64,000 nucleotides of DNA from Solenopsis invicta (lineage: Eukaryota > Arthropoda > Insecta > Hymenoptera > Formicidae), in contig NC_052676.1 in assembly GCF_016802725.1 (NCBI RefSeq), forward strand, positions 2,311,433 through 2,375,432, given 5' to 3'. Made by a program: the position numbers and the translations under genes. The notes beneath the pieces are model-generated. The model was not told the origin of the DNA. It did not search any database and saw only the letters and a list, made by a program, of their open reading frames with translations. Positions 1 to 12,900 of the stretch are shown here, piece after piece; position 1 is the stretch's first letter; the number at the start of each line of letters is the position of its first letter.

Positions 1-1084
1 GAAAAAGGTCGATGACATTACGAAGACGATTAAACGCGATGGCTGGCCAGCAATCTCGATTCACGGTGACAAATCGCAGCCGGAGCGCGATTACGTTCTA
101 TCAGAATTCCGTAATGGAAAGACTATGATCTTAGTCGCGACAGATGTGGCGGCGCGCGGCTTGGATGTCGAGGATGTCAAGTACGTTATTAATTTTGACT
201 ACCCCAATAGTTCCGAGGACTACATCCACAGGATCGGCAGAACCGGTCGCTGCCAGAGCGCAGGCACTGCCTATGCTTACTTTACACCGAACAACGCGAG
301 GCAAGCGAAAGAATTAATCGCAGTGCTGGAGGAGGCCGGTCAAGCTATAAACCCACAATTGGCGGAAATGGCGAATTCCGTCAGGAACCAATACGGCAAG
401 GGACGAACACGGTGGTATAACTTGCGATCAACGATAAACCATTATAATAAGGATAACAATTCTCACGGAAGTCCTAGAAACAACATCAGCCCAACGACGA
501 ACAACTGGCAGCATATGTTGCAGACGAACACACAGCATGGGCAGCAGCATGGTCAGCATGGACATCATAATCAAATGATGAATCAAGAGAAGCCCGTAAC
601 ACGTCATCCACGCAACAATAGCAATAACAGCTATCAAACCAATCGGCAGAATCAACATCAGAATTACCAACCACAGCATTCCTATCAGCAGCAGCATCAG
701 CAGCGACAATCCATCACTGGCTATCCAAACAGCTATCAAACGACTAACAACACTTGTCAACCTACGCATCAGACTACCAGTGCGCCCAGATACCAAGGCA
801 GAACTGGATATCAGGGTAATCGTTTCCAAAATAGGCAGAACGGCTTCAGCAGCAATCAGAATCAACCAAACGTTTATTCGATGCCGCCGCACTTCATGAT
901 GCCGTCCGGTGGACCCGCGGACTCTGGTATTCAGAATCTCATGAACAACAAGTTCTTCCAGACCAATCGACCGCCGCCCAACGCTGGTGCCTGTGCCTAT
1001 CAATCGATGGGCTATGGCCACCCAACGCTTCAAGCAGTGCCGCCGTATGCTTATACGTACCCGCCCACACCGGTACAGCAGTGA
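1..1084 (+). CDS. Rm62: DEAD-box RNA helicase, p68/DDX5-DDX17 type, C-terminal part (5' partial)
   Basis: An open frame runs from the first bases of the window (codons from base 2) to TGA at 1082-1084, giving about 360 residues. It begins inside RecA-like domain 2. Helicase motif V (VATDVAARGLDV) and motif VI (HRIGRTGR) are intact, followed by the family-typical AYFTPNNARQAKELIAVLEEA segment and the NQYGKGRTRWY motif. These belong to the ATP-dependent RNA helicases that act in transcription, splicing and RNA silencing. The last ~220 residues are low complexity, rich in Q, N, H, Y and P, and unlike the RGG-rich tails of many relatives. Motifs Q, I, II and III lie before the window. No intron is needed in the visible part. 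The long open frame antisense to the repetitive tail (428-1033) is a shadow. The family is certain; Rm62 rather than a close paralogue is an inference from sequence similarity. Confidence 0.93.
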   Translation, partial: KKVDDITKTIKRDGWPAISIHGDKSQPERDYVLSEFRNGKTMILVATDVAARGLDVEDVKYVINFDYPNSSEDYIHRIGRTGRCQSAGTAYAYFTPNNARQAKELIAVLEEAGQAINPQLAEMANSVRNQYGKGRTRWYNLRSTINHYNKDNNSHGSPRNNISPTTNNWQHMLQTNTQHGQQHGQHGHHNQMMNQEKPVTRHPRNNSNNSYQTNRQNQHQNYQPQHSYQQQHQQRQSITGYPNSYQTTNNTCQPTHQTTSAPRYQGRTGYQGNRFQNRQNGFSSNQNQPNVYSMPPHFMMPSGGPADSGIQNLMNNKFFQTNRPPPNAGACAYQSMGYGHPTLQAVPPYAYTYPPTPVQQ

Positions 1085-3480
1085 CGCCTCCCGCGATGCA
1101 AAACTATCGCGGTACGGGCTAAGTGAAGTAAGTATGTGTCCCGCTTATCGGGCTTTAGATAGACTGTCGATAATATTAAAATAATTTGCAGAGGTTGCAA
1201 AGTTTTATTTTGCAATTTGTCATTCTTGAACTAAAGTTGCACAGTTCAATTAATTACGATCTTAGAACGTATCTTGCTTGCGGAATTTTAATACTTTCTG
1301 AGAAAGAAATTACCTTTTTGCTAAAAATGAAATTATTATGATTTTTTTTACGATTTTTCGAAACAGATCAGAAATGCGCTGTTTGAATCATAGTTTCCAT
1401 TTTTTTATTTTTCATTAACACCTACACTTCAACGTATCGACAGTCTATTGTACTATTTTTAACGTAATACTTGTTCTCATTTTGTTTTTCATTTATTTTT
1501 TCCTGGAATTGTGCCAACAACATCTTTATTTCTTATTAGATATTAATCACGACGGAATCACACAATAGGTTCCGAATAGAAAATAAATTTCGATGTTTGC
1601 TATCATTTAAAGAAAATGATTTAAACATTTTAACAATTTGAGTTTGATTAACGATACTGAGATATTAAGACGCATGATAGCTCGCGTCACTGCCAAAATT
1701 TAAAGGCCAAAACACAAGAGAAAACTCGAAAGATATATTTTGATTCAAATATTGATTTAAGTATAAAATTTTGTAATTACTTCAAGTTGCAAATGACTAG
1801 AGCATTAAAAAATTATATAAATGTGCAAGTATAAAAGCTAATGAAAGAATATGTCGAAAATTTGAGCAAAAATGGAAAAGTGAATTAATGGTTTTTTATT
1901 TCTCCTTGTCGAGACAATTTCATTGAAGTTAGGTACTCTAAGGTAATAAAAATAATTAAAAGTATAAAAATATATAAAAAAAATAAATGCAAAAAAATAA
2001 AAACTGTGACTTGACGTGAGCCACGGGTTGACCTTACGAATAGAGTGCTTGCCTAATTTCTTATGATTTCATGCGATTTTCAAATGATTGTAATGTGATT
2101 TCGATTTTTTATAAATTTGAAATGCTTTCGAATGATTTCAAGTGATTTCAATTACGTTATTTCCATTTAATTTCTTAAAGAATTCATGTTGAAGTGATTT
2201 CAACCGATTTCTGATTTCAAATTGATTTCAAGGATTGATTTTGTGAATGACCCCTTGATGTAGGCTGCTGAGCGATGTCGGTCACTGTGCCACCGATCAC
2301 CTTAGAGTATCCAACTTTGTTGGCCATTTTGCCTATTACAACCACCGATTTAAAAATTATTAATTCATTTTTCTATTTTTACTCAATTTTCAATATACTC
2401 TTTTAAAATTTCTTAGCTTACAAATATAAAGAATGCCCGAGATTTGTTACTCAGTGAGTATATATAAATATAAAAATATATATTATATATATTATTTATT
2501 ATATTTAAAATATATTAAATATAAATAAATTATATTTATAATTTATATATTTATATATTTAAATTTAGTAGTAGAATTGCTCACTCACAAACTTTTCCAA
2601 CAAAGTTCTTTATTATATATATGTATATAATTTTTTTATTTATATGTATATAATATTTTAAATAATATTTTATTATATTAAATTATATAAAAATGAAGAA
2701 TGCGCGGCTTGTATAAATATTTTTGGTCAATTTGTCTTTATGTATCTTGTCTCTTTGCTTAATTAGAAAATTTGACGAGTTAAACGGACTCAAATTGTTA
2801 AATCAAGTAACAGAAGCAACAATTAATTCGAGGCACATTCCAGTTTTCAAATTCTCGATGTAGTATTTAGCGTTATTAGCGGTGTTCGTATATTCCAGCG
2901 AGCATAGATATCACTGCTATATAACATACATGTAAATGCAACGGTTTTACATCTATGTTACTTGGCAGTTGTATTTATGATTTGGTGGACGTTATAATAT
3001 CGATCCTAGATTAACCATCGCACTGATGGTGGATTCACGAATCCCTCTCTACCGATATAATTGAAAATACATAATAATCCTCTTATGCGAGTATTATTGT
3101 AGCTATATTATAAATGCTTTTTCCGAAATGCACGAAACATATAGAAGGGGGTGGATTAAGACTATATATCAAATATACTAATTTATAATTTATTTATATA
3201 TAGTTAGCGTGATTACACATACGCAAAATCCAAGGAAATAAAACGCGCGATATGCTCTATAGGAAGGAAATTTGTAAGGCCTTTTGCATAAAAATTAAGC
3301 CGTTTTTTATGTGCCCCGGCATAACGAACAAATTGTCGTGCCCTTTGTTTCGGGAACGGGAAATTTAAAAAAAAAAAGAAAAGAGAAAAATGCAAAGAGA
3401 AACGACACAGAGAGAGAAAGATAAATCAAACAGGGATCTATTTATCTACAAAACGGATCTATGAAACAGCTTTCCTGATG
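1085..3480. other. 3' flank of the helicase, AT-rich, no gene seen
   Basis: This is probably 3' untranslated sequence followed by intergenic DNA. It contains many AATAAA-like and TATATA runs, a cluster of GATTTCAA-type repeats at about 2060-2240, and a small reverse-strand frame starting at 2327 that cannot be tied to a gene. No splice-linked coding exons are visible. Confidence 0.5.
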
Positions 3481-3499
3481 GCAACTGAACTGATCTTGA

Positions 3500-3563
3500 A
3501 CACACACACACTCTTTCTCTCTCTTTCTCTCTCTTTTTCTTTTTCTCTCTTTTTCACTCTCTC
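3500..3563. repeat. CA then CT/CTTT microsatellite
   Basis: A short (CA)n run is followed by an imperfect CT/CTTT pyrimidine tract. Confidence 0.9.
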
Positions 3564-5131
3564 CCCGATACAACTAATCGTAGCGTTAAAAATAAATATC
3601 TCGTGCTCCGATGATCTTATAAACTTTAAACGAGCTTCGAGATCTCTGGATTCTTGAAGATGTGAAATCGGCGGCTTCCGGATTTGCATATCTGGAACTT
3701 GTACTTACAGGACCTCCAAGTCCGCAGAACTTGAACACTTAGACGCTTCGGGTTACGTTATGTACATTGGACTGTTCAAGCGCACAATCTATTTAAGCTC
3801 CAACTGCGGAATCTTTTCAGAACGTTAGTTTCTCATTCTAGAATATCCCTACGTCTTTAGATTCCAATTCGCATACTTTTAAAGATTCTTATCTTTTTTT
3901 CTCGGATATTCTTGAACTCTTTTTCTCAGACACACCCTTCACCCTTGCGCCTCTAAGTAGATTCTAATTTTCTAAGCGAGTATTTAACTTCTTGAACTCC
4001 CCCTATCGTCGCGAATCCAGAGATAGAGAAAGAGATCCAGGAGAATCCAGAGATCCTTAGCGGGGTTTAACGCTGGATCCTTGAAGATATGCCAGATGGC
4101 TTATTAGAGGACAACGTAAATTAAGCACGTAGTCATGATGGCTGTGTATCTTGCAAAGTTTGATACCTTATTTTTATATATATATCGAAAGTGATTTGTT
4201 GTTAAACCAACGAATGATTATATGATACATTGTTGTTTGATGTTTATGCAATTGGCCACTGAGTGGTCTTGTCTCTGCGCACCGTGCGCGCAGGCTGGCC
4301 GCCATCGAAACAGATTTTCAGTTAACAAAATGTAATCCTTAAAAACTAATCAGACTATTGAAAACTATTCAATTGTACCTGCTATTTTAGTTGACAAGCA
4401 ACGGTCCAAATTACTGTGCCGTCACCTATCACTCCGGTGAATGATAACGAGTATGCTACTTTTTGCTAATGCTTCACGCTTCAACCAGTAACTTACTTCG
4501 TTTCCCGATTACTTGATTTCGCGATCGGACGAATCTTGAGCTTGCGATTCTGTTTCTGGGGAACGTTACATTCTAAGAGCTGAAACGGCTCAGGATCGTT
4601 TTTAACATGTGAAAAATTCTTGAGCACCGAGAGAATAAGATCCTTGGAAACGTGAATTTTTGAATTTTTCGCCCTTGGACGGGGCTCAATTTTCGAATTC
4701 TGAATTCAATTGACCCGAGAAATCCGTATTTCGTGAGGTCAGAAGATACTGGTTGAAAGTTGAATCATCTTACGCATAATGAATTAAGGATATAACATAT
4801 TGTTGTATTCTGAAGCAGCCCTTTGTGGTACCGGAGGACGTTTTTTGATCAGCATGCCCGGTTAATTATTACGATTGGCGCACGCTGTTGGGGCATGCGA
4901 GCATTTTATTAGCAGCGTGTAGCAATTTTGCGAGCCTCCAGATTACTCTGCACATACCACCGTATATCATGTAATTATCGAGAAGGAAATAGAAAGACAG
5001 TAATTTTTAAAAAATGAAAGAAAAAGAGAGGAAGATAATTCTCTGGTCTCAATCAGGAAAGAGAGGCAGACGGTAAAAGACTTTACTCACTTCCTTGACT
5101 AGTATTCACTTTATTGATTTTGTTTCCTTAT

Positions 5132-5153
5132 AACACACACACACACACACACA

Positions 5154-5189
<36 letters not shown>
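5132..5189. repeat. Compound (AC)n(CT)n microsatellite
   Basis: About 11 AC units run directly into about 13 CT units, then TTTCTCTCT. It is a classic compound dinucleotide repeat, likely to vary in length between individuals. Confidence 0.95.
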
Positions 5190-6298
5190 AACCAACTATA
5201 CCGTTTCATGATTACTCCTCTCTTAATTATTTTCGTATATAAATTTTATTAATATATAATTCTAATATAAAATATAAGTTTATTATTTCTAACGAGCGCG
5301 ATAAGTTAAGGATTTAGTTTGTTTCTTTATTGAAATATCTTGAAAAGGGACCAGAGAATCAAATATCGGATAAATAAGTGTAGAAACACCTCTCGCGCAG
5401 GAAAGTTATTAATTAATGATTGTTAATTGTTGCCGCGTGGCGATTATTCACTCGCGACTCGCTTTTATAAAATGATTAACAACTCGTCACGCACACACGG
5501 TGCAAATGCTGGGATGCGAAGGTCCCGTTTGCAGAAAAGTCCCATTCGACTCTCGTTTAGATATCCGTGTACTCTAGAAGATACGTACTCGGGTGCGATC
5601 CGCGGATTGATTTCGGACATCGTTAATTGTCGCAGAATCTCCGGTGTTTTTTACTAAAGAAAAAGAAGAAAAAACGATAGTCAATAATGTTCAACGAAGT
5701 GGGATATATATTCGTGGTTCCTGGATCGGAATGCTCGTGTTCTCGGATCCTTGCGTCTTTGAAGGTTCATCGCTGATGTCTTTGGAGTTTTGTTTCACGT
5801 TTTCTTCACGCTCGGTAGGACGGTTGGATCTTCAGAACGAAAATTAAAAACGGGATTGTTCACAAGTCCTGGATTTCTTGGCGCTGCAAATCTCTCCAGC
5901 TTCAGATCCCTCAGAGGTTTGGAACTAGAAACGTATTTGACACTTTAATACCCCCAAAAAATTTAGTTCAACAAATACTTTAGTAACTGTTGGAATTTCA
6001 GAGCTCCGGCACTCTCGAGTCTCGAAGCGTGGAAGCTTCGAACTTCCGGCAACTGCGACATCTTCGAATTTCGTGACTTGGGAAATTTGATATTTCACCG
6101 GTCCGGCATCCTTGTGGAATGAAAATGGAGATTTTAATTTTTAGCGATTAAAGAAATTATTTCAGAATTTCTTGATCTTCTGAATTCTTAAAATCTTACC
6201 TCGAGCTGCTAAGAACATAGGTACTTAACGGGAAATCGTGGGAGATTTAATGTTTCAATCTTCATTTTTCAGTCTCCTCAAAGGAAACGTGGCTCTTA

Positions 6299-6330
6299 TT
6301 TCTCTCTCTTTCTCTTTCTCTCTCTCTTTC
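6299..6330. repeat. CT/TTTC pyrimidine microsatellite
   Basis: Imperfect run of CT and TTTC units. Confidence 0.85.
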
Positions 6331-9300
6331 GAAGATTAGATTTGATTGCTCCGATCGCTGAATCTTCGAATTTGAAGGATCCTTGGATTCTAGGATTTTT
6401 GATCTACGAATATAAAGCTCGTCGCGCCTACTTTGTCAATCTGACTGCGTACGTCGATGAATAGTGATATAATAATAGGAAACATGTGTTGCGAGCATGA
6501 AAAAAAATATTGAATACTCTCGCGCATTGCGTATGCTCGCTATCACATCGCGACAGTTTCTGGTACAGGGCGATCGAAAGAGATAATAATTCAGAATAAT
6601 TTGTAGAATTAACCAATAATCGATAATTAACTAATTGTAATCCTCTTGTCGAGAAAGACCATCATCATCAACGCTATTGATAGCCTCTACATTTTATTTC
6701 GTTCTAAAAAATAGATTACATTAAAAAAAATATCGCCAAATATAAGTATACAATAATATTGAACAGTTGTGTTATTATATAACTGCGTTAAATATAAAAA
6801 AAAAATTTTTTTTAGCTTGTCTTAAAAAAAATAGCAATTTTGAATAAAATAAACACAATGTGGATAGCGGGTGTACGCGTAGCTCTGTGATATGTAAGAC
6901 GTAGCATATTTCTAGCTCTACCTATCGCGCATCATAATTAAAATAAGGGATGTATCTCATCAGTTTTATATGCGGTATCAGTCATCAGATCTTAATGATG
7001 CTTAATGCAGGGTCGTCGATATCTATTTAGCTAAACGGGAAAGAAAAGGGAAACGACATCCCATCGAATACACTTTTCTCTCACTTTCCCAGAATAACGA
7101 CGGGCGATGGATGATGTATCTGATTAGACTGTGTAATAAGTTTCCGATGACAAGACAGGATGATAATATTGTCTCGTAAGATTAATAACACTGTCAACTT
7201 CTTTAATAATGTACGCATCGTTTCTTTCCGCAATACAAATCGACATCCGCAAAGTGATATATACGTGATACAGCACTCGCCTATATTTTTCTGGTTTTCT
7301 GAGCAAAGAAATGGTCAAATCGTTTTCCTCAGGTCCTGAAAAATCCAGAAATACTTTTACGCGATCTTAATTAACTATTATTGAGTTGTAGCGTGTCTCA
7401 TATATATATTCTATTGTTAACTGCAGTTATGTTCCAGATAAAAAGTTTTCAAGTAAGAGGTTTATTAAATTTCACGATTAAGAATGTTCACTTAACTGGC
7501 TTGAAGTGAGTTGTGAGAGTTAATTTATACGGTTCTTTTTTTTCCAAGTGTTACAGTGAAATACGAAATAAGCAGTGGCTTTTATTAACACAAAAGGAAG
7601 GGGCCAAGAAGTTCTTTAGGACAGTTTCTTATCGTATCCTCGCGTGATCGATAGTTCTGTGAATGTTTGGTGCTTGCGACTATAATGTTTATCCTACTTA
7701 TTATCATAGTAAACACGTTACTTTTAATATTTAGTATTTTAGCGTTCGCACTACGATTTAAATTTAAGTTACATTCAAGCGGTTAGAATATAGGTGGAAT
7801 TTTAACTTATAGTCTTATTACGTATTAATGAAATATACGAGTTTATATTTTGGCATTGAAGCTATACTTCACTCCGATGTCAGCGTCGGGCAAAGTATTC
7901 CAAAATAATACACGCAATCTGAGTAATTTTTGATGTAATCTCATATATTTTGCTGATACGGAATGCAGTTTATGTTTTCTCGTTCGTTTCCGTTCAAACT
8001 AGTTCTTTCCCGTAATGAATTAGAGAATTGTAGTAAGTTAGATTCGCTGTTTTATTCGAATTTTTGTTAGAAAATCGCTCACATCTCATTTGAAATTTAT
8101 TTGATGAATCGGTGTGCGGCATCGACGCGTCCTCTACGATGGAGCCGAGAATCCTTAAATTGATTGTTCTGCGACGGAACAGAATATCGATACGATCGCA
8201 TATTCCGGGGAATACCCTCTTCTATATATATATATTTTTTTTTTCTCTCTTTTCGTGATGAACGCTGTGATATCACGTGAATAAACATTTTAATTAATCG
8301 CAAGCATAAATATCATAAATATCGTAATGTTATAGAAACTATTCTTTCTTTTTTTACACACAAAGACTGAATCTCGCCAGCTTGTATATGAATTTAGTAA
8401 TCCCTTACCCCTCCCCCTCCTCCCCTCTCCCATCCTCTCATATCTCACCTGGACGTGTGTCGATCAGTGACAAAAGAGTTGCGATGTTTTCTTCTTTCGA
8501 TGAGTCTCAGGACACACGCGAAGAGAGTCGTGTGTCTACGTAGAAAATTGCGGTCCGGTCAGCGTTAGGCTGAATGAGAAGCTCGCGAGATCGTCCTCGC
8601 TTATCTTGAAAGGGAGAAAAATGTCGCGATCTTCTTTCTCATCGCCGACCGCGCGTATGCGCCATGTTGTATAAGCAACGAGGTCCTGTTGATAATTTCG
8701 TTTGATCGTTTCGTATATATGATTCGCGCCGTCCCGGACGGTCGAGGTCGTATTGTTATTATTTAGTTTCGATTGTTCGTATTATATCCGCTTTTTGTTA
8801 AAGAAACGCTCGCGATCTTCAAGCGCTTTATAGTCACGTATATTAAGGGGACTATAGGCAGTCTCGGGTTCTTCCTTTCTTCCCTCGAACTTATCTTACT
8901 CGCTTTAGGAATATGTTTTTCGCGTTGCGGAACCTTCATTTACACCTAGAAACCGCACTACGACGCAGAGTAGTGCGTCACATGTAATTCCACAGACGCC
9001 TTGAATGTTTTATTAGGAAAAGAAAAAAAAAACAATTTGCCTCTATTCCCCTACAATTGCGTTAACATTCGTTAGCAAGACAGTATTGAAGTCCCGGAAG
9101 TGTTCAGCGATTATCCCGCGTTAAATTAAATTCGCTGTATTAAATGTATCGATAACGAAACTCGTAGGGCGTAACGAAATCCGTGAATGAGAAGAGGAGC
9201 TTTCGTTTAAGGCGGGAGAACGAATTCGTATGGATTTCCTCGCGCGTGGACATAGAACGCACCCTATGTCCGTTCGGAAGAAACAGTCTTGAGGTCCTGG

Positions 9301-9977
9301 AAAAAGACTGCGATGTAACACACTTTTAATTTAAAACGTACTTTTACAATTCAACGAGCAATGCTTTCTTTTTAATCGTAATAATACATAACGCCAATTA
9401 AGTTGTTAGGGTATTTTTTTTGTAGCTTGTAACGGCTTGCATCATCCCCGTTGTTGCGCGAAACCTAATGATAATGGACGAAGACGATCGAATTGTTCAG
9501 GCCGCTTTCCCCTCCCCCAATCCCTCAGCGTTTCGTTTTTGTAACTCGCAGTATATTGTTCTAGCGATTAGCGCGCGTTATTGAAACATAAAGAGGCCGC
9601 TGCGAACTAGGGGAGAAAAATAAAACGAGCCACCATAAGAATAATATCGAATCGAACCGCCGCGAGACACACAAGCGAGGTGGAAAGAAATAAAAAAAAA
9701 ACTAAATAAATAAAGTATGTGCCGAAGATGTAACCTGTTGCTCTCAAAAGTAAAGTATCGCGATTATTGATATTCCTCTTTACCGGCGCACACCTCGAAA
9801 CAGGTGTGTCGAGAGAAACCTGACCTGCTTCATTTTCCGTCACATTTTGTTTTGTGGTCCTTCGACGGGTGAATCCTTCAACAACAGTATGGTATAGCGC
9901 GTCAATCAGCCCGCACTCCTGGCACACCTCGCCTTGGCCCTTTGGGGGGAGGTCGATGAACCCAAACGCCCCCCGAC

Positions 9978-9996
9978 TCTCTCTCTCTCTCTCTCG
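9978..9996. repeat. (CT)n microsatellite
   Basis: Uninterrupted CT run next to a GC-richer stretch. Confidence 0.85.
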
Positions 9997-12900
9997 AATT
10001 ACAAGATTCAAATTCGCGAATCGTCGCGAGCGAACGAAAGTACTACTTCTCCCCCTCTGGGAGAGCCTCGGGTGCCAAGCTGCGCATGCCAGGAATGCGG
10101 TATTCGTTGTTTCGAATTCGAATGTTTGATGAACGATGAATTCATTACGAAAAAAAAAAAGTGTGATCTGTTACGATTGATTTCTGTAGCGCATAATTTC
10201 TTCTTTAATTTAATTTAATTTAATATCTCTTTTTTTCATTGTCTCATTTTCGAATCCGTTGACTCGTACGCGTGTATGCTTGTATGTGTGGGTGCGATTG
10301 CTCGTGTCGAGTCGAGATCCTCGACTGCCGGATCGAATTGCTTGTGAATTGCGAATAATATGTATCTACAACGTGTGTGGAAAAAAAAAGAAAGAGATGC
10401 GTGCGCGAGAATACGCAAGATGTGTGTACCGAGATGTAAAGGCAACATCGCGCACAATGGCGGCCGCGCGTTGGTCCCTAAAATTTGGGATAGAGAGATT
10501 TCCGATTGGACTTCCGGAGAGCGGCCGTCGCTTGGACTTGCTGCGCGTTCAATGTGGGAATGTTACGCCTAGCCGGTTTATTCTTACATCATGGTGTGTG
10601 TGTACGACGTCGCTTTTGTTAATGCGATTCAATGTGAGGCTAACGCAGCACCGTTCCGATGTAAGGTGCCATCCGTGTGAACGTCCTGCGAATAACATTG
10701 CGAATACCGAAAGTTTGTTACGCGAGGCGTGAATTATCACGCTTTAGCGCGAATACGTCGAGACGTATAGTTTCTCAGATTTCTGATGTGTTCTGATGTA
10801 ATTGATGTCAAAGATCCGGTATAGTAAGAGTTGCGACGATGTGGGTAAACAAATAGCGGATAGAAAGAGAGATAACAGTGTTTCTTTCTTGCATAAACGC
10901 ATGAGCGGGAAGAACAATGAGACAACGATGTAAGCTCGTCTCTCTTATAGTTATCTGCGTCCTTTCTTCTCTTTTATTTTCCTAAAATGTACGAAACTAT
11001 CCGAAATGGATCATAAAAGCCGGACCAAAATGCTGGATTGTCGCAACTCTGATTATAGGGTCTCTATTAATAGCGGCGTCATGTTTACAACGCGGTGACG
11101 GACCGCAACAGCGTCGAACAGTGTCTCTCTCGAGGGAGAATTCATGTTAAGAGTGAAAGAGCAAAATGCCGAAAAGCAGAATTTGTTAGAAGCAATCAGA
11201 ACGGCAGAAAATCAAAAAGCAGCAGATCTGCTTTTCCCACAGATGTCTACGCCATTCCTAGATCGCTTGCGGCTTTAAAATTGTCGCGATCCGATTGATA
11301 CTCAATGTATTACTGGCGTCATTCTACTTTTGCTAGAATATTTTTATGCCAGTAACGCTTTGAGTGTGAATCAGACTGCGGCCAATGACATGAGAGTGCA
11401 TTCACGTGAGCAGCAGAAAATCAGAATCCAATCATTGATAGGAGAAACTTGTGAGTTTTTCCTATCAATAAACGCAGCAAAAGATCAGAATTTGTCTAAG
11501 CAAATTTGAATAGCTGCCATTAGATCATTTTCTTTATGCATACGATTTCTTTACATAGATTCTTAATGTATGGCCCTGTTAGGCAGCTATTTTATCCTAA
11601 AGAAAAAGGCGACAGTATGTAACTGACGCGCAAATGATTCCCATCAGTTCAGTGAGAGGAATCACACCTCGTTACTTATTTACTGTCTTTTTTTTATAAA
11701 ATGGCTGAAACCGGATATCCAGTCCACTGTTAGCGATCTAGGTTCATAGACATCTGTGACTTTGCCGCGTTCCTAATTTGAATGCATCCTAAGGTTCTAC
11801 AATAGTCGTATGTCGCTGTTGGATATCGCATGCGTGTTGTACTGTTATTTAAAGTTTACACTTATGTAGAATACGTTCGCTCTTAATGCACGCAACGCTC
11901 TTGTCAATTCGAAATCTCGGATCGATTTTTAGCATCGTGGAGATAAACGTGGTCGTGAGCGTTAAGTGGAACGCGTCTATAGCAGGTATAGATTACAATT
12001 CAACACCATGCGTCCGATACTCAACAGCGATACACTTGTATTGCAGAATGATGCTCGAGTCGGCGACACAAAATCTTGAGCGGCAAAATGGAGCTGTAGC
12101 AACAGCATCATGTTGCTAACTTTTCATCTCAATTATTCATGAAATATGAAGAACAAATTTAATTTTATTACAAAATTGCGCGGTGAACGATTTTGTTATC
12201 GACTTATACAAGTTTTTTTTCCGCGCTCTAAATATAACGCTTGATTAGAGTGGACAAGAGAGATCTTAAGTGTTGCCAGTCAGTCACTTTGGTCACTTTT
12301 TATCACTTTCTTGACAAGTCACTAAAAAAACTATCCACATTGAAGCTCTGTCAGAGAGCTTGTGACCATTTGATCAAGAAAAATCGAGACTAAAAAACTA
12401 TCGTCCAAAATGGGTCACTACAGTCACCTTTTTTTCCCGAGCCGATATGAAATTCGTAAAACGCAAGTGTTCTATTCATATTTTTCTTGCTTCATCTGAT
12501 ACACATCTAAACAATTGCTGTTCATTTACTGTAGGTACTGGTCCAGTGTCTCAGCATTTGATTGCTTTGAATCGAATACTTAATCGTTCTATAATACTTT
12601 TTTTCATTCTCCTATTATCTTTTCTCTCACTCTATTGTTTCATATTTTTTTTATTTTTATGAAGCAACGTTAACACAACTTCGCCCAATTTTTTCCTAAT
12701 TTTTTGTGTATAAACGTACAAAAGTTCTTGCCTCTTCTGAAAATTCTCAGAACTTTGATTTAGAATTTTCACAAAAAAAAAGAAGAAAAGAAAGAAATGC
12801 TGCCCATACCGCAACGGGGACATCGTAGATGCTTACAATTAAATGTATAATATTAATCTAGTCAGATTGTATTTCACCTATCGATAACGAAAAATTCAAA

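Larger units (their letters stand above)
3564..9977. other. Intergenic, no supported gene
   Basis: Mixed AT-rich and moderately GC DNA. Open frames are short (under 95 codons), share no family motif and are not linked by convincing splice sites. Pyrimidine microsatellites occur at 5132-5189 and 6299-6330. The GC content rises around 8400-10700, which could mark a distant promoter or a non-coding transcript, but no start can be assigned. Confidence 0.45.

Noticed and set aside
428..1033. 201-codon reverse-strand open frame
   Set aside because: Antisense to the Q/N-rich tail of the helicase; hydrophobic low-complexity product, a typical shadow of CAG/CAA codons.
10259..10732. 157-codon forward open frame
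   Set aside because: No domain, no splice partner, composition like the local GC-rich DNA, and several overlapping frames are also open.
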